Source of the DNA: Amorphophallus konjac | Lineage: Eukaryota > Streptophyta > Magnoliopsida > Alismatales > Araceae | Assembly (NCBI GenBank): GCA_022559845.1 | Contig: CM040120.1 | Span: 312,418,855-312,482,854, forward strand | DNA length: 64,000 nucleotides | Direction of reading: 5' to 3' | In this document: positions 1 to 9,704 of the stretch, one piece after another | Numbering within the stretch: position 1 is the stretch's first letter | Layout of the letters: each line of letters opens with the position of its first letter | Translations under genes and position numbers: made by a program | Notes under the pieces: model-generated | Database searches by the model: none | The model's input: the letters and a program-made list of their open reading frames with translations, nothing else | Told to the model about the DNA's origin: nothing

Positions 1-1396
1 TCTATTAAGCCCGACCACAAACATTTTCAAGACCATCAAACTTCAAGACTCAAGAAATCATTAATGCTAAACCAAAATCATTCATGTTTAAGGCAATCAC
101 AAGACTCTATAAAAGAAAATTCTTCTTAAAGATTTACTCTGATAAACAATCTCAATAATAGATAGGGAATCCTCTAAGAAGTTCAAGGCACTTTGAATAC
201 AAGTTGAACCACAAAAGGATGTTAGCAATATGATGCAATGGTTTGATATAAAAAGAGAGTGTTACATATGAGTGGAAGCTTGAGAATCAATGGTGAACAC
301 TCCCCCTGAGGTTATGCACTGAGCTCAGACTTGAATGGAGATAAACTTATCAGGTGCAAGGAAGTGTTGAATCTGACATTGTGTGATGTCGACACCCGGA
401 GCTCAGACAGAGGTAATTTTCAGGTAGATAGAACTATGGGGTCGACCTGTCAAAGGAGTGAGGTCAACCTGTTGAACTGCAAGGCAGAGTTTTGACTGAA
501 ATTTCATGATGGGCAAACTCCCCCAAAGAAGAAGCATTCTGTGCCAAGATGTTAATAGAATGAAGATGAAACATATGCATGAATGCTGCAAAGAAGCAAC
601 TCCCCCTTACTATATGGCCTATATGCGACATTGACGCATGGTACGTGGCGGAGGTGAAACCTCACGCATATTGAGTGCTTCTAGGCAAGCATAACCTGTC
701 TTTTCGAACATCAACATTTGATATACCATGGCCGTGCAAGAGTGAAATGATGTGAAATGATTCAAGCTAGATTGATGTTGGCTCCCCCTGAGTACATGCA
801 TGGGTTGGCAATGAATTATGCAGCCTAAGACTTATGTGAATACATAATGCAATGATGATGCTGCAAAATGATTGTGTATTTTTGTGTCTTCTAAACATGA
901 TGTGCATTAAGGTATGTGTGATCACAAGATTATGTAAACACACATGAATGCAACTTGATGATGATGCCAATAGACACCCCCTTTGAACAATGCTAACATG
1001 AATAACGAGTTGAAAATGCAGCCATGGTATGCATCATCAAAACCAAAATCCAAGCATTTCATGTGGCTGATAGCAAGACTTAAGCAACTCATCATCACAT
1101 CAACTTCATCAGCATAAAAAGTTTTTCATGAATTAAATAGCTGAAATCAAGCATGGTGTGAGCAAGTTATCTAGCTCAAAATTTCATCTCACACCATGGG
1201 GGTTTTATATTTCAAAGAGCAATTCAGTTTGAAGAATCTAATGACATTGGGTAGACGTATGATGCACTATCTACATGTCAAGACTAAACATGCAAGATGA
1301 CTGAACTTAAAAGGTTTATGTACATACCTGTGCCTTGAGCTTTTATTTACCTTATGATCCTTTGTTCAGCTCCAAGCCATCCTGCACCCAAAATTC
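1..1396 (-). other. Non-coding 3' region of element I
   Basis: No ORF here resembles pol or any known family; the short ORFs are scattered and low in content. The region holds repeated purine tracts on the minus strand (GGGGGAG), the structured RNA segment at 639-728, and a long stretch rich in CATG and TGCA words. A short GTCGACC-type word occurs near 441. Otherwise I see nothing to annotate. Confidence 0.6.
639..728 (-). ncRNA. Recurrent structured RNA segment, copy A
   Basis: Read on the minus strand, this begins CAUGGUAU, followed directly by AUCAAAUGUUGAUG, and ends CCUCCGCCAC then GUACCAUG. The outer eight bases pair perfectly, with one U-G at the inner end. Inside lie an AGGU/GCCU-type hairpin and the word AUGCGUGAGG, followed by GAGGU-UUC-ACCUC. 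It starts about 670 nt downstream of the gag stop. Six more copies with compensating stem changes occur in the window (4597, 11876, 12742, 17423, 25438, 35502). Function is unknown and I recognise no known RNA family. Confidence 0.7.
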
Positions 1397-2294
1397 TCAT
1401 TTGAAATTTTTAGGTACCCAAGATTGCTTGGCTCCTTGTGGGTTAGTAGCTTTGTCATATTCACTAATGTGGCTCATCTGTTTCAGGGAAATTAGATCAT
1501 CCTTCCACATTGTACGACATTCATACATGTCATGACCATTTTTCCCACAGTAAAAATAGCGCACAAAAGATTGAGCATTCTTTTTATGTTCATGTGCATG
1601 TGCATGTGCATTTTATTTTTGTGGATGAGCATGGGATTTACCTTTCATGGCATGAAGGTGATGCTTTCCCTTCAAGTGCCAGCACTCTTGGACAGTAGGG
1701 CCAGACTTACCACAATGAGAGTAGCAAGGAGGAAGATTTTTGTTTAAAGTCATGGAGAGTGTCGACCTGCTTGTATGGGAGTGTCGACTCTTCTGACTCC
1801 CCATCCAGTTCTGTGCAGATATCTGCTGAGTAGGTCCTTTGCCAGTGTTGACATGTTTCTTTCCTTGCTCTTTCACTTGCTGTCCTGCTCTAAGCTCATC
1901 ATTTCTCAAGATAAAACAATCATGCACAGTGTGACCATGTTTACCACAATAATAACAATGGACATTCATTTTGTGGAAAGCATGATATTTAGCATTAGAC
2001 ATGTTATGGTGCATGTTTGGATGAGCATGCTGAGTTTTACTTTTCTTTCAAGCAGTATGCCCTTTTTGGTGACCATAGGAAGTGGTGGCTTCCGGTGAGC
2101 CAGAATCTTGGATTTGGGAAAACATTGACAGGAAATCATTCAAACCTTGAATTTTATTTTCAAGTGAAGAAATATGCTATTTAGATTCATCAAGACCCTC
2201 TTCGCATGCTGCCAATTGCTCATTGAGCATGGCATTTATTGCTTTAAGATTTTGATTTTGTTGTTCTAAAGCATGCAATGTTTCAGAGTGATCA
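1397..2294 (-). pseudogene. Gag of element I, C-terminal part (coiled coil and zinc knuckles)
   Basis: This is the distal half of a copia Gag that would bind element RNA in virus-like particles. The first part (2294-2177) is a coiled coil rich in E, Q, L and N. At 2014-1613 there is a canonical knuckle, CYYCGKHGHTVHDC (C-X2-C-X4-H-X4-C). A second knuckle, near 1690-1740, is damaged: an extra residue between the cysteines and the His replaced by Pro. A third, near 1550, has lost its first Cys. The protein ends in a WVPK motif shared with the Gag ends of elements II (11448), III (23387) and IV (WVPA, 36122), and stops with TGA at 1399-1397. The frame is broken several times, so this is a pseudogene. 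The matching N-terminal part is at 8527-9507, across the nested element. Confidence 0.8.
2290..2294. repeat. Target-site duplication, left copy (GATCA)
   Basis: GATCA directly precedes the TGATGG start of the nested element and recurs at 8522-8526, directly after its CATCA end. A 5-bp duplication is the usual size for plant LTR retrotransposon integrases. Confidence 0.9.
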
Positions 2295-4454
2295 TGATGG
2301 GGCATCAAAGGTGATTTCCTTATACGGGTGGAGTGTATTTGTGTGTTATGGCTTGTATGAGATTGTAATTGTGTAATTTCTTTCATTTGGGCCCCTTGTA
2401 AGGCTTATATCAAGCCAATGGACCATTTGTAACGTAGAGTCTATGGCTCGATTGCCATTAGTAGAGTCCATTAGGAGCTTATTCCATATTGGGTCTTAAG
2501 GCCATCATTATGGACCTTAATAACCACTTAGGCCCAAATAGGCTTCTCCCTCTCATGGGCCACCAAGGGTGGAAGAGTCTAGCATGGTTAGTGGGCTTGT
2601 TACATGGCCTTTGACCATACTTGGCCCAAGGGAGGCCCATGAAGGGGGCACCCCCTTCTTTGGCTTTATTAGGCTAGGTAGGTGGAGTTGGAATAGAATT
2701 AGTCTAAGTTTGAATAGAAATGGTCAAGTTAGATAAAAATAATTATATTTGGTGTGTTGTTCACACTTCATATCAGCCATTCAATCCCCATCCCTAGATC
2801 CAAGGGTGCACAATTGATTTGATTGGAGTCATATATAACCTTGTATTTTCATTTAGAAATCAATAAAAAATCAGAAATTTTGTTGAATGCCTTGAAGCTC
2901 CTTGCGCCCCCAGCTCCTCTCCCCCTGGTTTCCTCTCCTCAACCTCCAGTTCTAGAATGTATCCCTCTTCTATCATCCCCTCTCAACCTCTGATCTTCAC
3001 CGGTGCTGCCGCCGCAGCCGTTCGTGCCGCCTTCGAGCCGCCGCGAAGCCGTCTTCGGTATTCTGTCCTGCTGGACAGAGGTGTCTTCCTAAAAATTCTG
3101 CTACCAGCCACGGCCTCTTCGTGGTCTAAACTTTTTATGGTGTGTTCCTATCTTCCACCCCATCTTCCACAAAACAATTCAGGTCCAAAATCCCTCGTTT
3201 AATATTTTTCCATTTTCGTGCATCTTTCATTACCAGATCTGTTTTATCTCTGTCTACAGTGATACCAGCCCTGTGTTTCTCACCTCCGACCCTCTTTTTA
3301 ATTTTTACAAACCTTCCAATTTTACTGGGAGTTCTATCCATCATCCCCTACATCCACCATTTTTCATGATTTTTCATCTGCCCTCTATCCATTTTTCAAA
3401 ATTCGTGTTCTATCTCTGCTACAGTGCCTTTAGTCAGATTCCAGATCTGACCCACTGTTAGTGAAAAACTCCTATCCATTCGAAGCCACCTCCAAACTTG
3501 TCCAAACTAGTTTTGCCGTCTTTCTAGCTTAGTTCCTACACCTTTTATGAAGTCCTCAAGAGCTGAATCGGACATCTACCTTGCGGTCAACGATAGTTCT
3601 CAGAGGACAGCCCTGCAGATCTGAGAGTTAAGCCACTGTACAACAGCAATCTTCAAAATTCGCCAATTGGAAGTACAGGCTTTGTTATTTTTCTATAATT
3701 ACAGATATTTTAAGCCCTTCGAAGTAGCTTTCCAACGGCACCAGTTTCGTCGCATTCCGACGTCGGGGCTGATCGCAGCGTCCGTTCTCGCCGGAGCGCG
3801 CGCCGGAAAACAGAACCGGCAGATCCGTGGCCAGTCATTCCGACAGGTGCCGAACGGAGCCGCCTGGCCTCCGGCCGATAAACCAGCATGCCGCCAGCCC
3901 AGGGAACACTTCTACAAGTGTCCCCACCACAGTGGTGACACCGGGTCCCGCACGGTCCCTCCGGAAAGCACGTGGGCCCCACCGTCACGTGTTCGGGTGC
4001 TGCCGAATCAACGCGAGAAGCCGCCCGTCAACCCGAATTCGGTCCTCTCGGACCCCATTGTGTAGCCCTTTACCTCCCTGTGTGGAGTGGGCAGCGATTT
4101 GTATTGCTGTAATCTTGTGTATTATTGTTCCGGGAGTACGAGTTTCGGCCGGGTCCGTCGTCCCCACGCCGAGCGCGTGGAGGTATCATCCTCGCTCCTT
4201 ACTTGGCATTTTAATTAATTTCATATATGCTTGTTTATGCCGCTGCTAGAGAGCATGATAGGGTAATTAGCTCGATTTCTATTTATATCACCGCTGCTGC
4301 GAGAGAGAGCGTTACCGTCCCGTGACCCGATCCGGGCACGAAAGTGTGAATTGACCACCCTAGCTCTAGCCGGTTTCTCAACCGTGCACGTCCGACGCTT
4401 CCCTCGTTAAGGGACGATCGCGAGCTTGTCGTGTCCGTGTCTCGTCCCGCATCA
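2295..4454 (+). repeat. 5' LTR of nested pol-less element
   Basis: It has TGATG...CATCA inverted termini. A TATA-like TATATAA lies at 2832-2838, followed by a pyrimidine-rich likely leader. The second half is GC-rich (about 3730-4170), with CACGTG cores near 3970 and 3987. Several ORFs longer than 60 codons occur on both strands and recur in the other LTR; they are composition effects, not genes. Confidence 0.92.
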
Positions 4455-4457
4455 ATT

Positions 4458-4470
4458 TGGTATCAGAGCG
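4458..4470 (+). promoter_or_regulatory. Primer-binding site (initiator-Met tRNA type)
   Basis: TGGTATCAGAGCG begins three bases after the 5' LTR end. It matches the 3' end of plant initiator-Met tRNA, the usual primer of copia and many gypsy elements for minus-strand DNA synthesis. Confidence 0.9.
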
Positions 4471-4596
4471 AGTTTGAGTCTAGGGTGTCAAAAAAAAAGA
4501 GTGTCATTCATTAGTCATTTACGTCTAAGTCGTGTTTAGGGTCATCTTTGTTTTAAAACAAACAAAAAAAGTGCATTTTTTATTTGCATCCCTTTA

Positions 4597-4702
4597 CTCG
4601 GTATATCAAAAGGTGTTGTCCGAACGTTAGGCTACGCCTATCGGGAAGACCGCACACTTGCGCGAGTGATCTTCGGATCAGTTATCTCCGCTGCGTACCG
4701 AG
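4597..4702 (+). ncRNA. Recurrent structured RNA segment, copy C (leader of pol-less element)
   Basis: The outer stem CUCGGUAU/GUACCGAG pairs over eight bases and differs from copies A, B and D at positions that stay paired. Next to it are AUCAAAAGGUG on the 5' side and CUCCGCUGC on the 3' side. Inside are AGGC-UAC-GCCU, CACUUGCGCGAGUG, and a UGAUC-UUCG-GAUCA hairpin with a UUCG loop. It lies between the primer site and the ATG of the only ORF, so it would be in the 5' leader of the genomic RNA. Confidence 0.75.
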
Positions 4703-4811
4703 TTTTGGTTATGTCTAGGTGCATTAGCTAGCATCACATTTTACTTTTAAACTTAAAAAAAAATGGTCTTGCATCTCCATTCCTAGGGGACCCAACCCCA
4801 TCTTTAAAACC

Positions 4812-5921
4812 ATGGCCGCATCCCGAGCCTATAGTCCCGATGAAGTGGGCGTAATGTTCCAAGCCATGATGGGACAAGTGCAAAGGTTTAGTACAAGCCT
4901 AGATCGGTTTAGTACTAGCCTAGATCGATCTATCGGGGTAGATTGATTGTTCCCGGAGCCACCCCAAGGACCCCTTCACCACGAGAAGGACATTCCTTCC
5001 TCACCCATGAGAGCTCCAATGTCATCACTCTCTATTTCCGAACTTGATTCGGAACCATCTCATTTGGAACTACCAAAGCCCGAGCCACCCGTATTTCTAA
5101 CGGGTACTCTTTATATAGCCGAGCCACTTCTTAGATGGCTCAAAGAAGGCTCGGTCCCACATCCCTTTCCATCCATGGACCCCACCCTACCTTTAGTGCC
5201 GGTCAACTCCTTCCATACCACATTTCGATCTAGTCACCATGTTGACACGTTAGACGATCTTGTCATGGGATTAGATTCACAATGGAAGTTGACGCATCCT
5301 TTGGCCCGAGGCTTTGACCAACCCGCTAGTCTTAGCTTCACCCATCCGGCCTTAGGATCCATTACCTCCGTGTGCACCGTGGGGTGTGTCACCACGGAGA
5401 TTCTTCTACTCCTCCCGATGCCGGCCGAGTCCGACTTCGTTCCTTTTTGCCCAAGAAAGGAATCTTATTTCCTACACATGTCCGTCGTCCCACCGATCAT
5501 AATGTATGGCGGTGATTATGAATTCCAAACTTGGGACCATGTCATGTTGGAACCCATCTCATGGGGTCATACCTTCTTCGACCCTTTTGATCCCCTCACT
5601 AGTGAATCTCCTGAGCCGCCATCTTCACTCCACTTCCTCCGCGGAGTTCACTATCAAGCCTTTTCCACTCGGGCCAAGCAACCTCCACATAGTCATAGGT
5701 CTGAACCTTCATTCGGGGATAATGAAAACTTTGGTTTCCCCGATCCATCTAAACCACCCGCGCCTCCCGGACTTCTCACATCCAAGCCCAATGTCCATGA
5801 TTGGTGCATCGTAGGGTGTCTAGGAGTTCCCCATGACGTCAACCTCCGGTTACGTCAAATGCATGCATGGCACACATTCGGGTGTCCTGGTCCGCCGTCA
5901 CCCATGTACGGGTCGGACTAA
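4812..5921 (+). pseudogene. Unrecognised ORF of the pol-less element, one in-frame TGA
   Basis: The ORF opens with ATG at 4812, reads 44 codons, meets TGA at 4944-4946, and then stays open in the same frame for 324 codons to the TAA at 5919-5921. The first part contains a duplicated phrase (RFSTSLDRFSTSLDR). The main part is proline-rich, with no zinc knuckle, no DTG/DSG protease motif and no polymerase or integrase signature; SEPPSSL- and PPAPPGL-like stretches suggest a disordered protein. It is the only candidate coding region of the element and could be a diverged Gag-like or packaging protein, or a captured fragment; I do not recognise it. The TGA could be a loss-of-function change. It starts about 110 nt after structured RNA copy C. 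Confidence 0.55.
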
Positions 5922-6361
5922 CACTAGTTTTGTCTAGAGTCATGCATGGGTCCGTTTCTTATTTGTGTTGTTTGCATATGTGTGTTAGTGTTTGGTGAGT
6001 CTGCATGTGTCTTGTGCAAGCTCGTTGTCATTCTCTTATGAGTAAGAGGCGATTGGACTAACTCGATGAGTATGGCATCGGTTCTATATCTACACCTGGA
6101 TCTAGTCACCTACAGGGACTCAATGGTGATTCCTAGTGAGTCTTCGAGCCGCTTCCATCCCTTTTGAGAGTGCCCCACCCGGAGTGTCCACCTCTAGCCC
6201 ACAGCAGCTTGTGCATATCGAGTATATATGGAATGAGCAGGTGACGGTCACTTGGAGTGGAGCATACCCGTGTTACTTGGCACGGTGACGGATCCGCCGG
6301 AGTACTCGAGCAGCCGCACCCCTTACTCGACGGGGTCGAGTTCCTCCCACCCGGAGAGAAT
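5922..6361 (+). other. Untranslated tail of the pol-less element
   Basis: I see no ORF of note. A weak purine stretch (GGAGAGAA) directly precedes the 3' LTR and is the only candidate polypurine tract. It is much weaker than the GGGGGAG tracts of the Sirevirus elements in this window. Confidence 0.5.
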
Positions 6362-8521
6362 TGATGGGGCATCAAAGGTGATTTCCTTATACGGGTGGAG
6401 TGTATTTGTGTGTTATGGCTTGTATGAGATTGTAATTGTGTAATTTCTTTCATTTGGGCCCCTTGTAAGGCTTATATCAAGCCAATGGGCCATTTGTAAC
6501 GTAGAGTCCATGGCTAGGTTGCCATTAGTAGAGTCCATTAGGAGCTTATTCCATATTGGGTCTTAAGGCCATCATTATGGACCTTAATAACCACTTAGGC
6601 CCAAATAGGCTTCTCCCTCTCATGGGCCACCAAGGGTGGAAGAGTCTAGCATGGTTAGTGAGCTTGTTACATGGCCTTTGACCATACTTGGCCCAAGGGA
6701 GGCCCATGAAGGGGGCGCCCCCTTCTGTGGCTTTATTAGGCTAGGAAGGTGGAGTTGGAATAGAATTAGTCTAAGTTTGAATAGAAATGGTCAAGTTAGA
6801 TTAAAAAAATTGTATTTCGTGTGTTGTTCACACTTCATCTCAGCCCTTCAATCCCCATCCCTAGATCCAAGGGTGCATAATTGATTTGATTGGAGTCATA
6901 TATAACCTTGTATTTTCATTTAGAAATCAATGAGAAATCAGAAATTTTGTTGAATGCCTTGAAGCTCCTTGCGCCCCCAGCTCCTCTCCCTCTGGTTTCC
7001 ACTCCTCAACCTCCAGTTATAGAGTGTATCCCTCTTCTATCATCCCCTCTCAACCTCTGACCTTCACCGGTGCCGCCGCCGCCGCCGTTCGTGCCACCTT
7101 CGAGCCGCCGCGAAGCCATCTTCGGTATTCTGTCCTGCTGGACAGAGGTGTCTTCCCGAAAATTCTGCTACCAGCCACGGCCTCTTCGTGGTCTGCAAGT
7201 TTTATGGTGTGTTTCTATCTTCCCCTCCATCATCCCTAAAAACATTCAGGTCTAAAATCCATCGTTTAGTATTTTTCCATTTTCGTGCATCTTTCATTCC
7301 CAGATCTGTTTTGTCTCTGTCTACAGTGATAGCAGCCCTGTGTTTCTCACCTCCGACCCTCTTTTTGATTTTTCCAAACCTTCCAATTTTACTGGGAGTT
7401 CCGTCCATCATCCCCTACATCCACCATTTTTCCTGATTTTTGATTTGCCTTCTATCCATTTTTCAAAATTCATGTTCTATCTCTGCTACAGTACCTTTAG
7501 TCAGATTCTAGATCTGACCCACTGTTAGTTAAAAAATCCTATCAATTCGTAGCCACATCCAAACTTGTCCAAACTAGTTTTGCCGTCTTCGTAGCTCACT
7601 TTCCTACACCTTTGATGAAGACCTCAAGAGCTGAATCGGACATCTACCATGCGGTCAATGACAGTTCTCGGAGGACAGCTCTGTAGATCTGAGAGTTAAG
7701 TCACTGTACAACAGCAAACTTCAAAATTCCTAATTGGAAGTGCAGGCTTTGTTATTTTTCTGTAATCACATAGAGTTGAAGCCCTACGAAGCAGCTTTCC
7801 AACGGCGCCAGTTTCGTCGCATTCCGACGTCGGGGCTGATCGCAGCGTCCGTTCTTGCCGGAGCGCGCGCCAGAAAATAGAACTGGCAGATCCGTGGCCT
7901 GTCATTCCGACCGGTGCCGAACGGAGCCGCCTGGCCTCCGGCCGTCGAACCAGCGTGCCGCCAGCCCAGGGAGCACTTCCACAAGTGTCCCCACCACAGT
8001 GTGGACACCGGGTCCAGCACGGTACCTCCGGACAGCACGTGGGCCCCACCGTCACGTGTTCGGGTGCTGCCGAATCAACGCGAGAAGCCGCCCGTCAACC
8101 CGAATTCGGTCCTCCCGGACCCCATTGTGTAGCCCTTTACCTCCCCGCGTGGAGTGGGCAGCGATTTGTATTGCTGTAATCTTGTGTATTATTGTTCCGG
8201 GAGTACGAGTTTTGGCCGGGTCCGTCGTCCCCACGCCGAGCGCGTGGAGGTATCGTCCTCGCTCCTTACTTGGCATTTTACTTAATTTCATATATGCTTG
8301 TTTATGCCGCTGCTAGAGAGCATGATTGGGTAATTAGCTCGCTTTCTATTTATATCACCGCTGCTGCGAGAGAGAGCGTTACCGTCCCGTGACCCGATCC
8401 GGGCACGAAAGTGTGAATTGACCACCCTAGCTCTAGCCGGTTTCTCAACCGTGCACGTCCGACGCTTCCCTCGTTAAGGGACGATCACGAGCTGGTTGTG
8501 TCCGTGTCTCGTCCCGCATCA
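6362..8521 (+). repeat. 3' LTR of nested pol-less element
   Basis: It is co-linear with 2295-4454 over its full length and has the same termini. It is followed at once by the GATCA target duplication and the resumed gag of element I on the minus strand. Confidence 0.92.
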
Positions 8522-8526
8522 GATCA
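8522..8526. repeat. Target-site duplication, right copy (GATCA)
   Basis: Identical to 2290-2294. The sequence after it continues the minus-strand gag reading interrupted at 2294. Confidence 0.9.
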
Positions 8527-9507
8527 TCAATGACAGATTTATCTTTTTCATGTGCAGCCAGTTTTTCATGCAATTCTTCTTCAGCTTGTTCACTTTCAAT
8601 TTTTTTTCCAACAACTCTTTATTCTCTTCTTTCAGAGAATCAATCATATTTTGTTGCCATTCAAGATCATCATGGAGACCAACATTTATGTTTCTCAAGA
8701 ATGAATATTTTTCACATGCAAAATTAGTAGAGCATGAAATAGAATTTTTATTTTCTTCAATCAACCTCTAATGATAGATTAGCCCAACGACCATAGTTTG
8801 ATCATAGAGATTGACTTAGGTTGGTTTTGAAGTTGTATTATAGTTTCTTCCAACCTAGTGATTTTATCATGAAGATTTTTATTTTCATCCCTTAGACATG
8901 CAATACTTTGTTTATGCGTATCTAGATCAAAAGAGAGAGTGTCATTAAGCTCTTCAAAAATAGAACACTTTTTACAAAACGAGCTTTCATTTTGGTTGAT
9001 TTTCTTTAGATCCTTTTTCAAATTTTTGTTTTCGGTTTTTACCTTTTTGTATTGTGTAATCAACTCATCATAGGCTTCCATAAGCTCTTCAAAAATGAAT
9101 TCCTTGGAATCAGAGTTTACCTGTGATGAGGATGTATTGCTGGACTGTTCTGCACGGTCGGCTATGAAGCATTCTTATTCTTGTTCCTTCCCTTCATGGA
9201 TTTTCACCAACTTATCCAGTACTTGCTTGGCTGTGCTGTAAGAGGATACAAGATGAGTTAGTCTTAGATCAACTGCAGCTGTAATTAAGTTATATGCAAG
9301 AAGATTATCATTGTGTTTGGTCTCATATTCGGCTAACCAATCAATTGAATTTGATGGCAGCTCATGAGGACCATTGTATATAAGAGTCCACAATTATGGA
9401 TCTATGGAGCTAACATAGATGAACATTCTCCCTACCCAAGTAGAAAAATCTGAACCATCATAAATGGGCGGAGAAACCATCGAAGCATGTGTAGTATATG
9501 AAGCCAT
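8527..9507 (-). pseudogene. Gag of element I, N-terminal part
   Basis: ATG lies at 9507-9505, about 65 nt after the primer site. The first roughly 105 residues match the start of the copia Gag (UBN2-type) domain, with an aromatic DGSDFSTWVGRM-like opening and GPHELP, as in the Gags of elements II and III. A TAA at 9396-9394 interrupts it. After KIHEGKEQE the rest of the capsid-like domain is missing, and the reading passes directly into an acidic linker and a K/E/N-rich coiled coil (9081-8779 and 8764-8527). Element II has the same join, so the deletion is probably ancestral. Frame changes and stops make this a pseudogene. Confidence 0.8.
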
Positions 9508-9571
9508 CTAAATAACATGCGCTGGGATCTTTCCCTACAGATCGTTGGATCGGGGAATGGCAGAGCCTCTC

Positions 9572-9581
9572 TCTGATACCA
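9572..9581 (-). promoter_or_regulatory. Primer-binding site of element I
   Basis: The minus strand reads TGGTATCAGA from 9581 to 9572, two bases inside the 60-bp TG...CA segment at 9584-9643. It is of initiator-Met tRNA type and is followed about 65 nt later by the gag ATG. Confidence 0.85.
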
Positions 9582-9583
9582 CT

Positions 9584-9643
9584 TGTTATGCATAGATTAA
9601 ACCACTTGAGTGTTATCCTACTGTACACCTAATCTTGTGAACA
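9584..9643. other. 60-bp TGTT...AACA segment between two outward-facing primer-binding sites
   Basis: The segment starts TGTTATGC and ends GTGAACA, so it has LTR-like TG...CA ends in either direction. A minus-strand primer site lies on its left and a plus-strand primer site on its right. It replaces the kilobase-size LTRs expected for both elements I and II. It may be the fused remnants of two LTR ends left by deletion or inversion, or an extremely short shared LTR. Which one cannot be told here. Confidence 0.7.
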
Positions 9644-9645
9644 AT

Positions 9646-9658
9646 TGGTATCAGAGCC
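9646..9658 (+). promoter_or_regulatory. Primer-binding site of element II
   Basis: TGGTATCAGAGCC is an initiator-Met tRNA match located 47 nt upstream of the gag ATG. Confidence 0.88.
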
Positions 9659-9704
9659 AAGGCTCTAATTTCATAGATCTAACGATCTAGAGTGATCCAG
9701 ATCA

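Larger units (their letters stand above)
2295..8521 (+). mobile_element. Complete pol-less LTR retrotransposon (LARD-like) nested in gag of element I
   Basis: Two direct LTRs of identical length (2,160 bp; 2295-4454 and 6362-8521) begin TGATGGGGCATC and end CCCGCATCA. They flank a 1,907-bp interior and are bounded by GATCA target duplications. The primer site TGGTATCAGAGC starts at 4458. The interior encodes no protease, integrase, RT or RNase H, only one ORF of unknown family (4812-5921), so mobility would need enzymes supplied in trans. The class cannot be decided from the primer site alone, because both copia and chromovirus-type gypsy elements use initiator-Met tRNA. The two LTRs differ by scattered substitutions and small indels, so the insertion is not recent. 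Confidence 0.93.
1..9583 (-). mobile_element. Element I: gag-only (pol-less) Sirevirus-type copia element, interrupted and truncated by window edge
   Basis: Reading leftward from 9583, the order is an initiator-Met type primer-binding site, a decayed gag (9507-8527, then 2294-1397), and 1.4 kb of non-coding sequence that runs off the window. A complete LTR element at 2295-8521 splits the gag. There is no trace of protease, integrase, RT or RNase H between the gag stop and position 1, whereas element III in this window keeps them all. The tail carries several CTCCCCC tracts (about 301, 511, 600, 782), which read as GGGGGAG on the element strand. Multiple polypurine tracts are a described Sirevirus trait. 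The 3' LTR would lie left of position 1; pol lying farther left is unlikely, because in this family pol directly follows gag. Confidence 0.8.

Noticed and set aside
3667..4249. Overlapping 132- and 140-codon ORFs in the GC-rich part of the nested element LTR
   Set aside because: They occur in different frames and on both strands in both LTRs (also 7696-8316) and change frame between them. GC content explains their length.
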